Numbered from the stretch's first letter, positions 17,721 to 28,507 are shown. The stretch: 64,000 nt of DNA from Pedobacter riviphilus (GCF_014692875.1 NZ_CP061171.1:3410001-3474000), one strand, 5' to 3'. The notes: generated from the letters alone by a model not told the origin. Numbers and translations are program-made.

Positions 17721-18268
17721 AATTAAATATTTTTTGTTTCCCTCACTGTTCCAAGAAACATACCACCAAACAAACAACTACATATCAGCAACTTACAAAA
17801 AAAAGCATAAAATATGATTAACTATATATCGTTGATTTACGAATTTGAATATTGCTTTTTAATACAAAAGATACAATGGGAAAGGTGTGTGTTGCCTACA
17901 GAGAAATCGGAGAAAGATACAAAGGCGCAGCGTTGGGTATTTAGTTAATTTTCTGAATAGCAATTTGATTGAGGTATCGTCATTCCTCCTCAGCAATGAA
18001 GACCTATTTTTGGGTTTTGCTATTATTTGATCGGAAAGATGCTGACCACGAAGTAGCTATTAGACCTTAAAACAATAAAAATTGCGAAAAAAACAAGTTC
18101 AGCAAGACAACACAGGGATAATAACGAAATAAAAAATAAAATATTAACACAAAAATACCGCATAACATACTAAATATCAGCATTAAAAACAAATAAATAA
18201 CGAAATTTCGCTACCTATTTAACGAACAAAAAATAATTAATTAAAATAATAAACCCTAATTTAGCGAC
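17721..18268. promoter_or_regulatory. Divergent control region of the stress operon and the regulator cluster
   Basis: This 548-bp gene-free, A+T-rich stretch separates the minus-strand operon from the plus-strand activator cluster and must carry promoters for both. I find no exact Bacteroidota -7 element (TAnnTTTG) for the operon and no full sigma-54 -24/-12 box on either strand. A weak TAATTTAG lies near 18257 before the plus-strand gene. Enhancer sites for the FhlA-like activators would be expected here but cannot be defined by eye. Confidence 0.45.
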
Positions 18269-19960
18269 ATGGAAAGCAAGGGTAATTTAGCTGAAACTCA
18301 AAATCAAGAACATACCATCCAGAATATTGATGGAGCGACTGCACTTGAAATCGAAAATGCACGCTTATTTAAAAAACTCGAACAAAAAGAAAGGGAAAAT
18401 GCAGTTTTGTTATCGTTAAGCAACTCCATTGCTTCCATCAGGAATAAACTTGATCTCTTCGATGTCATCGATCAAAAGTTAAAAAAACTATTTGATTTTG
18501 ATGATTTCGTGATCTGTTTGATTAATGATGATCAGGAAACCCATAGTGCTTTTATCTACAACCAAAAAGAAGATTTCCTTAAAACTACAGGTATAGCACC
18601 AGAATCATCTAAGAAATATACGCTCGATGACGGTATGTGCAGGGCGATAATCTCATCGGAAAAACCGACTGTTTTCAATGTTGAAGAAGTTTTAATGTGG
18701 GATGATGCACCTGCCTGGCTGGAATTTTGGTACAATAAAGGTATTAAAGAAATGATCGGGCTCAAAATGGTCGACAGATCGGGTTGTATCGGTTTCTTTT
18801 ACCTATATATTAAAAACGCAAACTCACTATCGAACATTTATTTTGATTTGCTTCAGGGCATTTCGCTGCAAATCTCAATAGCCATATCGAACATCCTGGC
18901 CAATGAAAAAATTGAATTACAGCTGGCAGAAATCAATCAATACAAACAAAAACTAGAAGATGAGAAAACTTACCTAAAAGAAGAGATCCAACATAAATAC
19001 AACCATACTGAGATCATCGGACAAAGCGAATCGTTAAAAAGCATTTTTCACCTGGTAGATGCCGTGGCAGCTACTGATAGTACAGTATTGATTATTGGAG
19101 AAACAGGAACAGGAAAAGAACTCATCGCAAGGGCCTTACACAACTCATCACTTCGCCACAATGAACTGATGGTTAAAATCAATTGTGCCGCAATCCCTGC
19201 CAGCCTGGCTGAAAGCGAACTTTTTGGACATGAAAAAGGCAGCTTTACAGGCGCAACAGAACGGCGGATCGGAAAATTCGAGCTGGCCCATAATGGCACG
19301 CTGTTTTTGGATGAAATTGGTGAGCTCTCGCTAGACCTTCAGGTGAAACTACTTAGGGCACTCCAGGAAAAGGAAATAGAACGCATTGGTGGTAAGGGCG
19401 TAATTAAAACGAATGTTAGAATTATAGCTGCAACCAACAGGAATCTGTTAAAAGAGATAGAAAAAGGAAATTTCAGAAGTGATCTCTATTACAGATTAAA
19501 CGTATTCCCAATTTCAATCCCGCCGCTAAGGGATCGGTTGGATGACATCCCGCCGCTAACAACCTTCTTCATTGAACGCATTTCCAAAAAAACCGGGCGA
19601 CAGGTAAACGCTATTTCCAAAAGCGCCTTGAACAAACTGATGCTCTACCCCTGGCCAGGAAATGTAAGGGAGCTGGAGCACCTAATTGAGCGGAGCATAC
19701 TATTAACATCGGGCAACATATTAAAAGAGATACACCTGCCTAAAATAGATAGAAATGAAGCCATTAACGGTTCGGAGGAGCAAAAAATCAAAAGCATCCA
19801 CGAAAACGAGCGAGATCATATCTTGGCAATATTAAAACATTGTAAGGGCAAAATATCCGGTGTCGGTGGGGCTGCCGAAATGTTACACATCCCAGCGACT
19901 ACCCTTAACTCAAAAATTAAAAAATTTAAAATTAAACGGGAGCATATCCTGAATAGGTAA
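18269..19960 (+). CDS. GAF-domain sigma-54 activator, FhlA-like (paralogue B)
   Basis: A 563-residue enhancer-binding protein built like the one at 4542. A helical N-terminus and a GAF domain (about residues 45-205) lead through a coiled coil (about 211-241) into the AAA+ domain with Walker A GETGTGKE (277-284), GSFTGA and FLDEIGE. The C-terminal FhlA-type helix-turn-helix carries PATTLNSKIKK. It is the first gene of a cluster transcribed away from the stress operon, followed 6 bp later by a TPR histidine kinase gene. Having a GAF rather than a REC domain, it is likely controlled by a ligand. Paralogue A guards the other end of the operon. Confidence 0.93.
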   Translation: MESKGNLAETQNQEHTIQNIDGATALEIENARLFKKLEQKERENAVLLSLSNSIASIRNKLDLFDVIDQKLKKLFDFDDFVICLINDDQETHSAFIYNQKEDFLKTTGIAPESSKKYTLDDGMCRAIISSEKPTVFNVEEVLMWDDAPAWLEFWYNKGIKEMIGLKMVDRSGCIGFFYLYIKNANSLSNIYFDLLQGISLQISIAISNILANEKIELQLAEINQYKQKLEDEKTYLKEEIQHKYNHTEIIGQSESLKSIFHLVDAVAATDSTVLIIGETGTGKELIARALHNSSLRHNELMVKINCAAIPASLAESELFGHEKGSFTGATERRIGKFELAHNGTLFLDEIGELSLDLQVKLLRALQEKEIERIGGKGVIKTNVRIIAATNRNLLKEIEKGNFRSDLYYRLNVFPISIPPLRDRLDDIPPLTTFFIERISKKTGRQVNAISKSALNKLMLYPWPGNVRELEHLIERSILLTSGNILKEIHLPKIDRNEAINGSEEQKIKSIHENERDHILAILKHCKGKISGVGGAAEMLHIPATTLNSKIKKFKIKREHILNR

Positions 19961-19966
19961 ATTTGA

Positions 19967-22321
19967 ATGATCGAATTAAATAGTTTGCTTAAAAAAGCCG
20001 GAACAGTAAAGTACATCAATAAAATGGTGGTTTTCTCTGTTGTACTTAGTTCTTTTATTCTAATTCTCATTAAGAGCAATAACAGTTTGGCCAGAAATCA
20101 GGTAAACAACTTAAATGCCAAGGATTCACTTCAAAAGCTAAACAAACTTCTTGCAAACGCTGAGCCTGATACAAACCAGGTAAAATACCTGATCAAAATT
20201 TCCGATCATTTCATTAATCAACAAGAAGACCAACCAGAAAATTTAGCAAAGGCATTACCTTACCTGAAAAAAGCACTTACCTTAAGTAATCAACTCGGAT
20301 CGTTAAACTGGGAATTTCGAACACTTATGCTTTACGCCCGGTTTTTAAACAAAAAACATTTGCGGGTGCAGCAGGCACTCACCTACGAAAAGGCAATCGT
20401 TATTGCACAAAAAACCGGAAACAAACGTTTTGAAGCCAGCGCATGGTATTCGTATTACATCAATGTTCCCGATACCGTTTCGGATTATAAAAACAAAACA
20501 TTTTACAACCGGGCAGCCACTGCACATGCCTTATATAAAGAAATCGGCACCTCTTTCCAGGAAAAATACAGGGAGGCAACACTCCTAAAAGCAATGGCCG
20601 ACTTCCATTTAGAGGAAGAAAAATTTGATTTATCAATAAAAGAGCTTTTTGAAGTAATAGCGCTGGATAAAAAATTTAAACTCCCAGACCTCCCAATGGC
20701 TTACGATTTACTTTCGGCAGTTTACGAACGAAAAGGAGAACTAAGCAAGGCCTTAAATTATGCTTTACTAAGTGTAAAAACGGCTCAAAGCAGTCATGAG
20801 GAAGTACTCGGCACCTATTTAAACAGAGTAGGTTCTGCCTATGAGGCCATGGGCAAATCTAAAGAAAGTATTACCTGGTACCGTAAAACCCTTGATGGTA
20901 GCGATAAAAAAGATCCTTTCCGCTTTGTTACGGCATATGCCATTACGAGCCAAATGATCAAACTAGGTGAAGCCAAAAAAGCACTCTCCATACTTCAAAA
21001 AACATGGAACGAAGTGAACAATCCGTCGAGTGAGCATCAATATTTTATGTTTCTGGCATTTGGCGAGTGTTATGCTGCGTTAAAAAAGTACGATCTGGCT
21101 AAAAAGTATTTCGACAAACTGCTGGAAGATGCTACATTAAAAACATATTCCAACCCTTTCCAAACTTCAGTTTTCTTCTCTGTAAGCGAATTTTACTTTG
21201 CCCAAAACAAATATGAGCTTGCTTTACAATTCGCCGAGAGGGCGAGAGAAAACCAGATCAGCATGACCTTGCCAAGACAGATCCGGTTAAATGAAATTCT
21301 TTACAAAATAGATGTATCTACAGATCGTCCGGCCGAAGCCATTATTCACCTGCAAACTTTTCATAAGCTTAGAGATTCTATGCTTAGCCAGGAGAATTTA
21401 AACACCATTGAGCGATTGAAGATCGAATTCCAGGCTTCGCAAAAGGAGAATGAAAATGAAATCCTCAGAAAGAAATCACAATTGCAAAGTCAGGAACTTA
21501 ACCGCATTCAATGGATCAAAAACGCCACTATCGCCGGGCTGGCATTTTTAACTATCGTGCTTGTTTTAATCTATGGCCGATTTCGTTTGAAAAAGAAACT
21601 TCATGATACTTTAGTCAGGAAAAAAGCGGATATAGACCTTGCCTACGCCGAACTTGAAGTAAATATTCAACAAAAAAATAATTTAATTGAAGAGAAAGAA
21701 AGCCTAATTAAGGAAGTGCACCATCGGGTTAAAAACAACCTGCAGTTAACAATGAGTTTGTTAAACAGCCAAAGTTATTACCTGGAAGATTTATCGGCAA
21801 TTGAGGCCATAAAAGAAAGTCAGCACCGTTTGAAAAGTATTGCGTTGATTCATCAAAAGCTCTATCAAACAGAAAATCTGGCCACCATCAACATTCAGCC
21901 TTATATCGTAGAATTAGTTGAATATTTAAAGGAAAGCCTGAACGACGATAAAAAGATCAGCTTTGAATTGGATATTTTAAATCTCGAACTGGATATTTCG
22001 AAAGCTGTTCCGCTTGGCTTAATTATTAACGAGGCGATTACCAATATTTTCAAATACGCTTTCCCCGATAGGCAGGGCGGAAAAGTAATCATTTCTCTAA
22101 AAGAATGCCAGGTAGATCATTATCAACTGTTTATTAAGGATAACGGCATTGGTTTACCTGCCGACTTTGATTATGAACAGAGCAACACACTGGGCATTAT
22201 TTTGATGAAGGGACTAAGTGCCCAAATTGATGGCATTTTCACGATGGAAAGCAATGACGGTGTTTCCTTAAGCCTGACTTTTATGAATAAAAATGAAGAT
22301 TTATTCCTGTTGAAAGATTAA
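19967..22321 (+). CDS. TPR-containing sensor histidine kinase, HisKA_2 type (paralogue)
   Basis: A 784-residue kinase with the same plan as the one at 9077: an N-terminal hydrophobic anchor (about residues 20-38), TPR repeats (about 50-450), a coiled linker, a membrane helix (about 518-538), a HisKA_2 domain with [11 protein letters not shown] and a HATPase with KDNGIGLP and LIINEAITN. It lies between the GAF activator (6 bp upstream) and a REC-AAA+ activator (6 bp downstream). The simplest reading is that it phosphorylates that regulator and perhaps the one at 24418. Confidence 0.93.
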   Translation: MIELNSLLKKAGTVKYINKMVVFSVVLSSFILILIKSNNSLARNQVNNLNAKDSLQKLNKLLANAEPDTNQVKYLIKISDHFINQQEDQPENLAKALPYLKKALTLSNQLGSLNWEFRTLMLYARFLNKKHLRVQQALTYEKAIVIAQKTGNKRFEASAWYSYYINVPDTVSDYKNKTFYNRAATAHALYKEIGTSFQEKYREATLLKAMADFHLEEEKFDLSIKELFEVIALDKKFKLPDLPMAYDLLSAVYERKGELSKALNYALLSVKTAQSSHEEVLGTYLNRVGSAYEAMGKSKESITWYRKTLDGSDKKDPFRFVTAYAITSQMIKLGEAKKALSILQKTWNEVNNPSSEHQYFMFLAFGECYAALKKYDLAKKYFDKLLEDATLKTYSNPFQTSVFFSVSEFYFAQNKYELALQFAERARENQISMTLPRQIRLNEILYKIDVSTDRPAEAIIHLQTFHKLRDSMLSQENLNTIERLKIEFQASQKENENEILRKKSQLQSQELNRIQWIKNATIAGLAFLTIVLVLIYGRFRLKKKLHDTLVRKKADIDLAYAELEVNIQQKNNLIEEKESLIKEVHHRVKNNLQLTMSLLNSQSYYLEDLSAIEAIKESQHRLKSIALIHQKLYQTENLATINIQPYIVELVEYLKESLNDDKKISFELDILNLELDISKAVPLGLIINEAITNIFKYAFPDRQGGKVIISLKECQVDHYQLFIKDNGIGLPADFDYEQSNTLGIILMKGLSAQIDGIFTMESNDGVSLSLTFMNKNEDLFLLKD

Positions 22322-22327
22322 TTAGAG

Positions 22328-24241
22328 ATGAAGACCGAAAAAATTCTAATTGTTGAAGATGAGTTTATCGTTGCGCACGATCTGCAGATGATTTTGCAGC
22401 GTGCCGGCTACCATGTTGTTGGCATTGCTGATTCTGTAAAAAATGCGCAAGCCTTATTGGAAAAACATCAGGTAGACCTTGTTCTTTTAGATATTTACCT
22501 AAAAGGCCGGTTAACCGGCATTGATCTGGCGCGAGACTTAATGAAAAGTCAAATCCCTTTTATTTATGTCTCCGCAAATTCGAATGAGAAAGTGCTGGAG
22601 GCTGCAAAGTCTACCTGCCCGTACGGATTTATTGTTAAGCCTTACCGCGACCGGGATATTTTATTGAGCATTGATATTGCCAGGTACCGCAGGGAAAATA
22701 GCAATAACATGAAAATGAGCAGTGAGCGCTTTATGCAGGATTTTATTGTAGATATTTCAATGAAATCATTAACCTGGCAAAAGAAAATATTAGCCATTGC
22801 AAGTGCCTTTCAACCTTATATTCCCTTTGATTTTATTGCACTTTCGGGTATTGGGAAAGACGGAAAACGATATAGCGAAATTGGAATCACCAGAAAAAAC
22901 TTTAATCAGTATGATTTATTTACAGCAAATGAGTTTTTAAAATACACAGGTTTAAGCGTGGCAGAATACGATACCATTAATCAACTGGTACCGGAAACCA
23001 CCGCTGATGCCATTTACATTGGTGATGATTTTGAAGGGGTTAAAAGGGCCGCTCCAATGAAAAACTTAATCGCCACCACCTATCATCTTTATTCCAATCT
23101 GGTTAAAACCTTCTACCTGGAAAATGGCGATCAAATCAGCTTTTCATTTTACAGTAGAACCGAAAATATTTACCAGCCCGCCCACATGGAGCTGCTTAAT
23201 TTTTTATCAGGCACCTTAGAGAAAAAGCTAGCGCATATTATTGAACTTGAAAAAGCCGGAACGGAATCAGTTTTACATCAAAGCGACTATCCTTTAGCTA
23301 AAAAAGATTTTGAAAACATTATCGGTAAAAGCACGGCTTTGCTGAGTGTTTTAGATAAGATTAAGATTGTTGCACCAACCGACACTTCGGTATTGATTAC
23401 CGGAGATAGCGGAACAGGGAAAGAGGAAATTGCCAAAAGCATTCACCGCCTATCGCATCGAAACACAAAACCGATGGTGGCCGTAAATTGCGCTGCCCTA
23501 CCAGCTGATTTAATTGAATCTATTTTATTTGGTCACGAAAAAGGTTCATTTACAGGAGCTTTGAACGCGAGAATCGGCAAATTTGAGGAGGCTAATGGAG
23601 GCACCATCTTTCTTGATGAAATCGGAGAAATGCCTTTCGACCTTCAGGCAAAGCTTCTCCGGGCTTTACAGGAGAAAGAGATTGAGCGGATTGGTGGCAA
23701 ACAACCTATTAAAGTCGATTTAAGAATAATTGCGGCAACAAACCTCAATCTGGAGAAAGAGATCGCAAAAGGCAGGTTCAGGCTTGATCTTTTCTATCGT
23801 CTTAATGTTTTTCCAATACACGTTCCTCCGCTTTGTCGACGAAAAACCGACATCCCACTATTGGCTGAATATTTTGTTCAGAAACATGCAAAGGCATTAG
23901 GAAAAAACATTTCTGAAATTCCCGCTGATTTTATGGATCGGCTGATGTTGTATGATTGGCCAGGCAATATCAGAGAACTGGAACATGTGATGCTGAGGAG
24001 TATGCTGCTTTCATCGAATGGAAAACTTAATCCAGATCATTTGGAGCTTGGAATTAAAAACGAGGAGCCCCTTACCCAAAATGGAATAAAAACGATTATC
24101 GACAACGAAAGAGATCATATCATCAGGGTTTTAGCGCGCTGCAAAGGAAAGGTTGCTGGCAGCGGTGGTGCAGCCGAGCTCTTAGGCATTCCGGCAACAA
24201 CATTAAATTCTAAAATTAAAAAGCTGAATATAAAACGTTAG
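22328..24241 (+). CDS. Response regulator sigma-54 activator, REC-AAA+-HTH (paralogue C)
   Basis: A 637-residue regulator. An N-terminal receiver domain (1-115) has its phosphoacceptor at Asp55 (LLDIYL) and the conserved Lys104 (VKPY). A 200-residue middle domain resembles a GAF fold but is not certain. The AAA+ domain has Walker A GDSGTGKE (359-366), GSFTGA and FLDEIGE, and the FhlA-type tail ends in IPATTLNSKIKKLNIKR. The REC type (VEDEFIVAHDLQ) is the one usually paired with HisKA_2 kinases, consistent with the kinase gene 6 bp upstream. Combining REC, a GAF-like domain and an FhlA-type tail is less common than NtrC-type layouts. Confidence 0.92.
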   Translation: MKTEKILIVEDEFIVAHDLQMILQRAGYHVVGIADSVKNAQALLEKHQVDLVLLDIYLKGRLTGIDLARDLMKSQIPFIYVSANSNEKVLEAAKSTCPYGFIVKPYRDRDILLSIDIARYRRENSNNMKMSSERFMQDFIVDISMKSLTWQKKILAIASAFQPYIPFDFIALSGIGKDGKRYSEIGITRKNFNQYDLFTANEFLKYTGLSVAEYDTINQLVPETTADAIYIGDDFEGVKRAAPMKNLIATTYHLYSNLVKTFYLENGDQISFSFYSRTENIYQPAHMELLNFLSGTLEKKLAHIIELEKAGTESVLHQSDYPLAKKDFENIIGKSTALLSVLDKIKIVAPTDTSVLITGDSGTGKEEIAKSIHRLSHRNTKPMVAVNCAALPADLIESILFGHEKGSFTGALNARIGKFEEANGGTIFLDEIGEMPFDLQAKLLRALQEKEIERIGGKQPIKVDLRIIAATNLNLEKEIAKGRFRLDLFYRLNVFPIHVPPLCRRKTDIPLLAEYFVQKHAKALGKNISEIPADFMDRLMLYDWPGNIRELEHVMLRSMLLSSNGKLNPDHLELGIKNEEPLTQNGIKTIIDNERDHIIRVLARCKGKVAGSGGAAELLGIPATTLNSKIKKLNIKR

Positions 24242-24417
24242 TGACATTTAGTAAATCGACGATATATCATGAATTTAAAAGAAGAACCAAAACAACAATC
24301 CGCTGATATACAAAAACTTAAGAACTGGTATTTTTCTTGACTTGAAATGATTGTATTAAACTGCTTAAAGTCTTTGCCGGTTATTGTTTTTTACATTATG
24401 CCCGCCTGAAATAGAAA

Positions 24418-26370
24418 ATGAAACAGAAAATCTTAATTGTAGAAGATGAATTTATTGTAGCCAACGATCTGAGGATCATGCTCGAAAAAGCAGGCTATAA
24501 AGTGTGTGGGATAGCTCCATCGGTGATAAAAGCGCTTGAGTTAATCTCAACTAAAGAACCCGACTGGATATTATTGGATATCTTTTTGCAGGGCGACAAA
24601 ACAGGAATTGATTTAGCCGGGCAACTTACCGAAATGGGAATTCCATTTATTTATATTTCTGCAAATACCAACCAGGGAATTCTGGAGGCCGCCAAAGCGA
24701 CCTTGCCACACGGTTTTTTGGTAAAGCCTTTTCGCGAGAAAGACCTGATGGTAATGCTGGATATTGCCCGTTACAGGCAGGAGCAAAATTTAAAGTACAA
24801 TCAACATACAGAACCATCGTTTCACAAACAAATTGAATACATCGTAGAAAAGCAGGAACCGGTTTCGGAACGGTTGAAACAAATTAGTACTGTATTACAT
24901 CCGGTTGTACCTTTCGATTTCCTTTGGATCACCAAATCAAATCCCCGGACGACTACAAAAGACATTAATATTGTGCGTTCGCCTGATGGCAAATTTAACA
25001 CGCTCAATAATGAAACTTTATTGAAAGAAATTAAAGTTTCCAATCGTGATTTTAAAACATGGAACAGTACTGCGCTTGTTCATAATGGAAAATCAATTTT
25101 TAATGGTTATGACTTTAGAAAACTGAGAATGGAAAGCCCCTGGGTACAAGCCCTTTCTGATCATTACCGCCTTGAATCGGCCCTGGTTACCGAAATTAAC
25201 AGGAATGACGAGCTTTTCCAGTTTGTTTTCTTCAATCACCTTTCTGATTTATATACAAAAGTGCATACCGGAGTTATTAATCAGTTTAAGAAAAGCCTGG
25301 AGCTGATTTTGGACCAGGTTATTTACAGAAAAGATATTACGGTAGAAATCCCTGCACCAACCTTACCTGCAGTTGAAGAACTGATTGTTAAAAGAGAGAA
25401 CCCTGAAATTCCGAAAGATTTTCATGGTATTATCGGGAATAGCACCTTACTGCATGCGGCTTTCAAAAAATTAGAACTGGTGGCACCAGATGATACTTCG
25501 GTACTTATCTTAGGAGAAAGTGGTACCGGTAAAGAAAAAATCGCTCAGACTATTCATAAATTATCTCCCCGTAAAAACAAACCCTTAATTACCGTAAACT
25601 GTGCAGCATTACCTTTAACCTTAATTGAATCAGAGCTTTTCGGACATGAAAAAGGTGCATTTACAGGTGCGAACGAAAAACGGATCGGGAAATTTGAACA
25701 GGCAGATGGTGGTTCGATCTTTTTAGATGAGATAGGCGAACTCCCTTTTGAGGCACAGGTAAAATTATTAAGGGTGCTTCAGGAAAAAGAAATTGAGCGT
25801 TTAGGCGGAAATTATACCAAAAAGATAAATGTCAGGATTATAACCGCCACCAACCGAAACCTTGAAAAAGAAGTATCAGATGGCAGATTCCGCCTGGATT
25901 TATATTATCGGTTAAATGTTTTCCCTATTGAATTGCCCACATTGAGGCAACGTAAGGAAGATATTCCAGCGCTAGCGACCTATTTCATTTATAAATACGG
26001 CAAAAAAAGTTCATCTGCTGTTACCGGAATCTCTACTGAAGCCCTGCACAAATTACAGCTATACGACTGGCCTGGAAATATCAGAGAATTGGAACATTTG
26101 ATGGAAAGAACGATATTGTTAACCGAAGGAGAAACGATCACCAAAGTTGATCTTCCTAATCCGACATCCACTACAGGTTTTTCCGATGATGATCATTTCA
26201 AAATAAAAACGATGGAAGAAATGGAACGGGAACATATATTGAACATTTTGAAAATGTGCAAAGGCAAGATTTTTGGAGCGGGTGGAGCAGCAGAAATCCT
26301 GAATATTCCGTCAACTACGTTAAATTCGAAAATTAAAAAATTAGGAATAAAATTCGAATTTGTTAAATAG
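24418..26370 (+). CDS. Response regulator sigma-54 activator, REC-AAA+-HTH (paralogue D)
   Basis: A 650-residue paralogue of the preceding gene: receiver domain with Asp54 (LLDIFL) and Lys103 (VKPF), a middle sensor-like region (about 130-320), AAA+ with GESGTGKE, the canonical GAFTGA loop and FLDEIGE, and a tail with PSTTLNSKIKKLGIK. It starts 176 bp after paralogue C, so it may have its own promoter. The near-identical recognition helices of all four activators in this window suggest shared or overlapping binding sites. It may respond to either TPR kinase. Confidence 0.92.
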   Translation: MKQKILIVEDEFIVANDLRIMLEKAGYKVCGIAPSVIKALELISTKEPDWILLDIFLQGDKTGIDLAGQLTEMGIPFIYISANTNQGILEAAKATLPHGFLVKPFREKDLMVMLDIARYRQEQNLKYNQHTEPSFHKQIEYIVEKQEPVSERLKQISTVLHPVVPFDFLWITKSNPRTTTKDINIVRSPDGKFNTLNNETLLKEIKVSNRDFKTWNSTALVHNGKSIFNGYDFRKLRMESPWVQALSDHYRLESALVTEINRNDELFQFVFFNHLSDLYTKVHTGVINQFKKSLELILDQVIYRKDITVEIPAPTLPAVEELIVKRENPEIPKDFHGIIGNSTLLHAAFKKLELVAPDDTSVLILGESGTGKEKIAQTIHKLSPRKNKPLITVNCAALPLTLIESELFGHEKGAFTGANEKRIGKFEQADGGSIFLDEIGELPFEAQVKLLRVLQEKEIERLGGNYTKKINVRIITATNRNLEKEVSDGRFRLDLYYRLNVFPIELPTLRQRKEDIPALATYFIYKYGKKSSSAVTGISTEALHKLQLYDWPGNIRELEHLMERTILLTEGETITKVDLPNPTSTTGFSDDDHFKIKTMEEMEREHILNILKMCKGKIFGAGGAAEILNIPSTTLNSKIKKLGIKFEFVK

Positions 26371-26401
26371 CATCATTTACATTAGCACAAATTAAAATAA
26401 T

Positions 26402-28024
26402 CTATTTTTTTAAGGCACCCTTGCCATGTGGGATTTTAGTGTCTGATAAATCGATCTGCATTTCCTGCTTTCTAATTACCTCGTCGCTAAATCCTTTTTC
26501 CTTACGGATTTTATGCAGCTCTTGCCGTTGTATGTGATAAATATCTTTTAAAATATGATTGTACACTTCCATCTCGGCATTTTCGATTGCTTCGCACTCC
26601 ATCGACTCCAACCTTCTGGATGCATGGTTTAAACTGTTTTCGAATTCATTTTTCAAACCTTTTACCAAAGCTATCCCCTCAGTCTCTTCAACATACTTTT
26701 CTTCTAAGCGGTTTAAAGAAACCTGTAAAAGGCGGAGTTTAATGCTGGCTTCTTGTTGCTCATCGGGCACCAATGGATCAATTTCTTCAATATGAATCAT
26801 CTTGATAATGTAAGGCAACGTAAGCCCTTGAAAAACCAACGTAACCAAAATAACCACAAATGTGATAAATATGATCAGATTCCGGTGTGGGAAATTAATG
26901 TGGGCTGCAGTGGTGAGCGGTAATGAAAGTGCAGCAGCCAATGAAACAACGCCCCGCATTCCGGCCCAACCGATAATCAATGGCCCTTTCCACCCGGGAT
27001 TAGCCTCCCGCGCCCTCACTTTCTTAAATAACCATCTAGGAACAAAGGCTACCGGATAAATCCAAGCAATACGCAGCACGATAACAAGCACACTAATAAT
27101 CAGGCCATAACTACAGGCTTCCCAAAGCGAATAGCCTTCTAAACCAGCCATAATGATAGGTAATTCCAATCCGATCAAAATAAATACCAAAGCATTAAGG
27201 ATAATAGTCAGTGTTGCCCAAACATTGATGGCCTGAAGCCTACTTTGCCCATCTACAAAAATTTCGTGCGAACGATAAGATAAGAACAAACCGCCGCTAA
27301 CCACGGCCATAACGCCCGAAAAATGGAATTGCTCTGCTGCCAGATACATAAAATAAGGCGAAATTAAAGTGATGGCGGCATCGATACTTGGCGTTGTGGG
27401 TAAAAACCGGTGGATAACATACAACACGTGCGCAATGGCCAAACCGATCACAATTCCCATAACGGTACTTAAGAAAAAATCGCCAGCCGCATTTGAAAGT
27501 GAAAATTGACCCGTAATCACCGCAGCCAATGCAAACCGGAGTACGATTAAACTGGATGCATCGTTAACCAAGCTTTCGCCTTCTAATATCGTTGTAATGC
27601 GCTTCGGAATTTTTATATTTTTAAGTACGGATGTAGCGGCTATAGCATCAGGAGGCGATACAATTCCACCCAACAGAAAGCCCATGGCCAGTGTAAAACC
27701 AGGGATCATGGAGGAACTTAAAAATGCAACAGCCAGTGAAGTAATGATTACCAAACCAAAAGCCAGCAAACTAATTGGTCTTCGCCAGCGCCAGAAATCG
27801 TTCCAGGAAGTATACCAGGCAGCCTCATACAGTAAAGGCGGTAGAAAAATCAGGAAGATCACTTCAGGATCAATCGACATGGCAGGAATACCTGGAATAT
27901 AACTGATCCCCAAACCTGCCAGCACTAAAAATATGGGATAGGAAATTTTTACCTTTTGCGCCAACATGATCAACAGGAAAGCTACCGAAAGTAAAATAAG
28001 AAACTGAAGAAGGGTATAATGCAT
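26402..28024 (-). CDS. CPA1-family Na+/H+ antiporter
   Basis: A 540-residue transporter with about 12 membrane helices (residues 1-400) and a helical, charged cytoplasmic C-terminus (about 410-540). Diagnostic CPA1 motifs include FLPPLLYE, SPPDAIAATSVL and the ion-binding ND of EGESLVNDASSLIV. It exchanges Na+ or K+ for protons and helps pH and salt homeostasis. I prefer the ATG at 28024 (MHYTLLQF); an in-frame ATG at 28039 would add five residues. A minus-strand -7 element (CAAATATA on the plus strand, 28053-28060) lies 28 bp upstream. It converges with the activator cluster. Confidence 0.9.
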   Translation of the reverse strand: MHYTLLQFLILLSVAFLLIMLAQKVKISYPIFLVLAGLGISYIPGIPAMSIDPEVIFLIFLPPLLYEAAWYTSWNDFWRWRRPISLLAFGLVIITSLAVAFLSSSMIPGFTLAMGFLLGGIVSPPDAIAATSVLKNIKIPKRITTILEGESLVNDASSLIVLRFALAAVITGQFSLSNAAGDFFLSTVMGIVIGLAIAHVLYVIHRFLPTTPSIDAAITLISPYFMYLAAEQFHFSGVMAVVSGGLFLSYRSHEIFVDGQSRLQAINVWATLTIILNALVFILIGLELPIIMAGLEGYSLWEACSYGLIISVLVIVLRIAWIYPVAFVPRWLFKKVRAREANPGWKGPLIIGWAGMRGVVSLAAALSLPLTTAAHINFPHRNLIIFITFVVILVTLVFQGLTLPYIIKMIHIEEIDPLVPDEQQEASIKLRLLQVSLNRLEEKYVEETEGIALVKGLKNEFENSLNHASRRLESMECEAIENAEMEVYNHILKDIYHIQRQELHKIRKEKGFSDEVIRKQEMQIDLSDTKIPHGKGALKK

Positions 28025-28052
28025 GGCTTTTTCTCTCACAAAGAATAAACCA

Positions 28053-28060
28053 CAAATATA
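28053..28060 (-). promoter_or_regulatory. -7 promoter element of the antiporter gene
   Basis: CAAATATA on the plus strand equals TATATTTG on the minus strand, an exact match to the Bacteroidota TAnnTTTG -7 consensus, placed 28 bp before the chosen start. A -33 TTTG at the proper distance is not clear. Confidence 0.45.
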
Positions 28061-28507
28061 ATCAACAAATAACCAGTTATTTAAGCTTTAAAGGGCTGTT
28101 GTTTCAACAAAACAACTAGCGATATGACGTGATTTTACCTAAAATACTATCGAAACCAGCTACGTAAGCCATTAAGTTGATCAAAGTGCAATACATTGAA
28201 ACCACTGCTTGAAATTGCTGTTATAATCAATACGATTGTCTTACCTCTAGAGCACAATTAAAAATAACCCACCAAAACCAGCTCTACCGGACACTAACGT
28301 AAATTAACGAAATAACGCAAATAATTTATTGAACAAAGAAGAACAATCATCTAAAAACCAACTACTTAACAAAACGGATCACAAATTGTAATATTGGCAG
28401 CACAAGATATAACATACAGTTTAGTGATCACCTCAACATCAATTATTGGTTTTAGGTAATTCACAAAAACTGTTTAAACAACTAAAATTAATCTAATAAA
28501 AAAAGCT
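28061..28507. other. Intergenic region between divergent antiporter and esterase genes
   Basis: No gene or strong repeat is seen. The stretch is A+T-rich. A TTGGCAGCA sequence near 28394 recalls a sigma-54 -24 element, but no -12 GC follows at the right spacing. The esterase promoter presumably lies in the last 150 bases. Confidence 0.35.
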
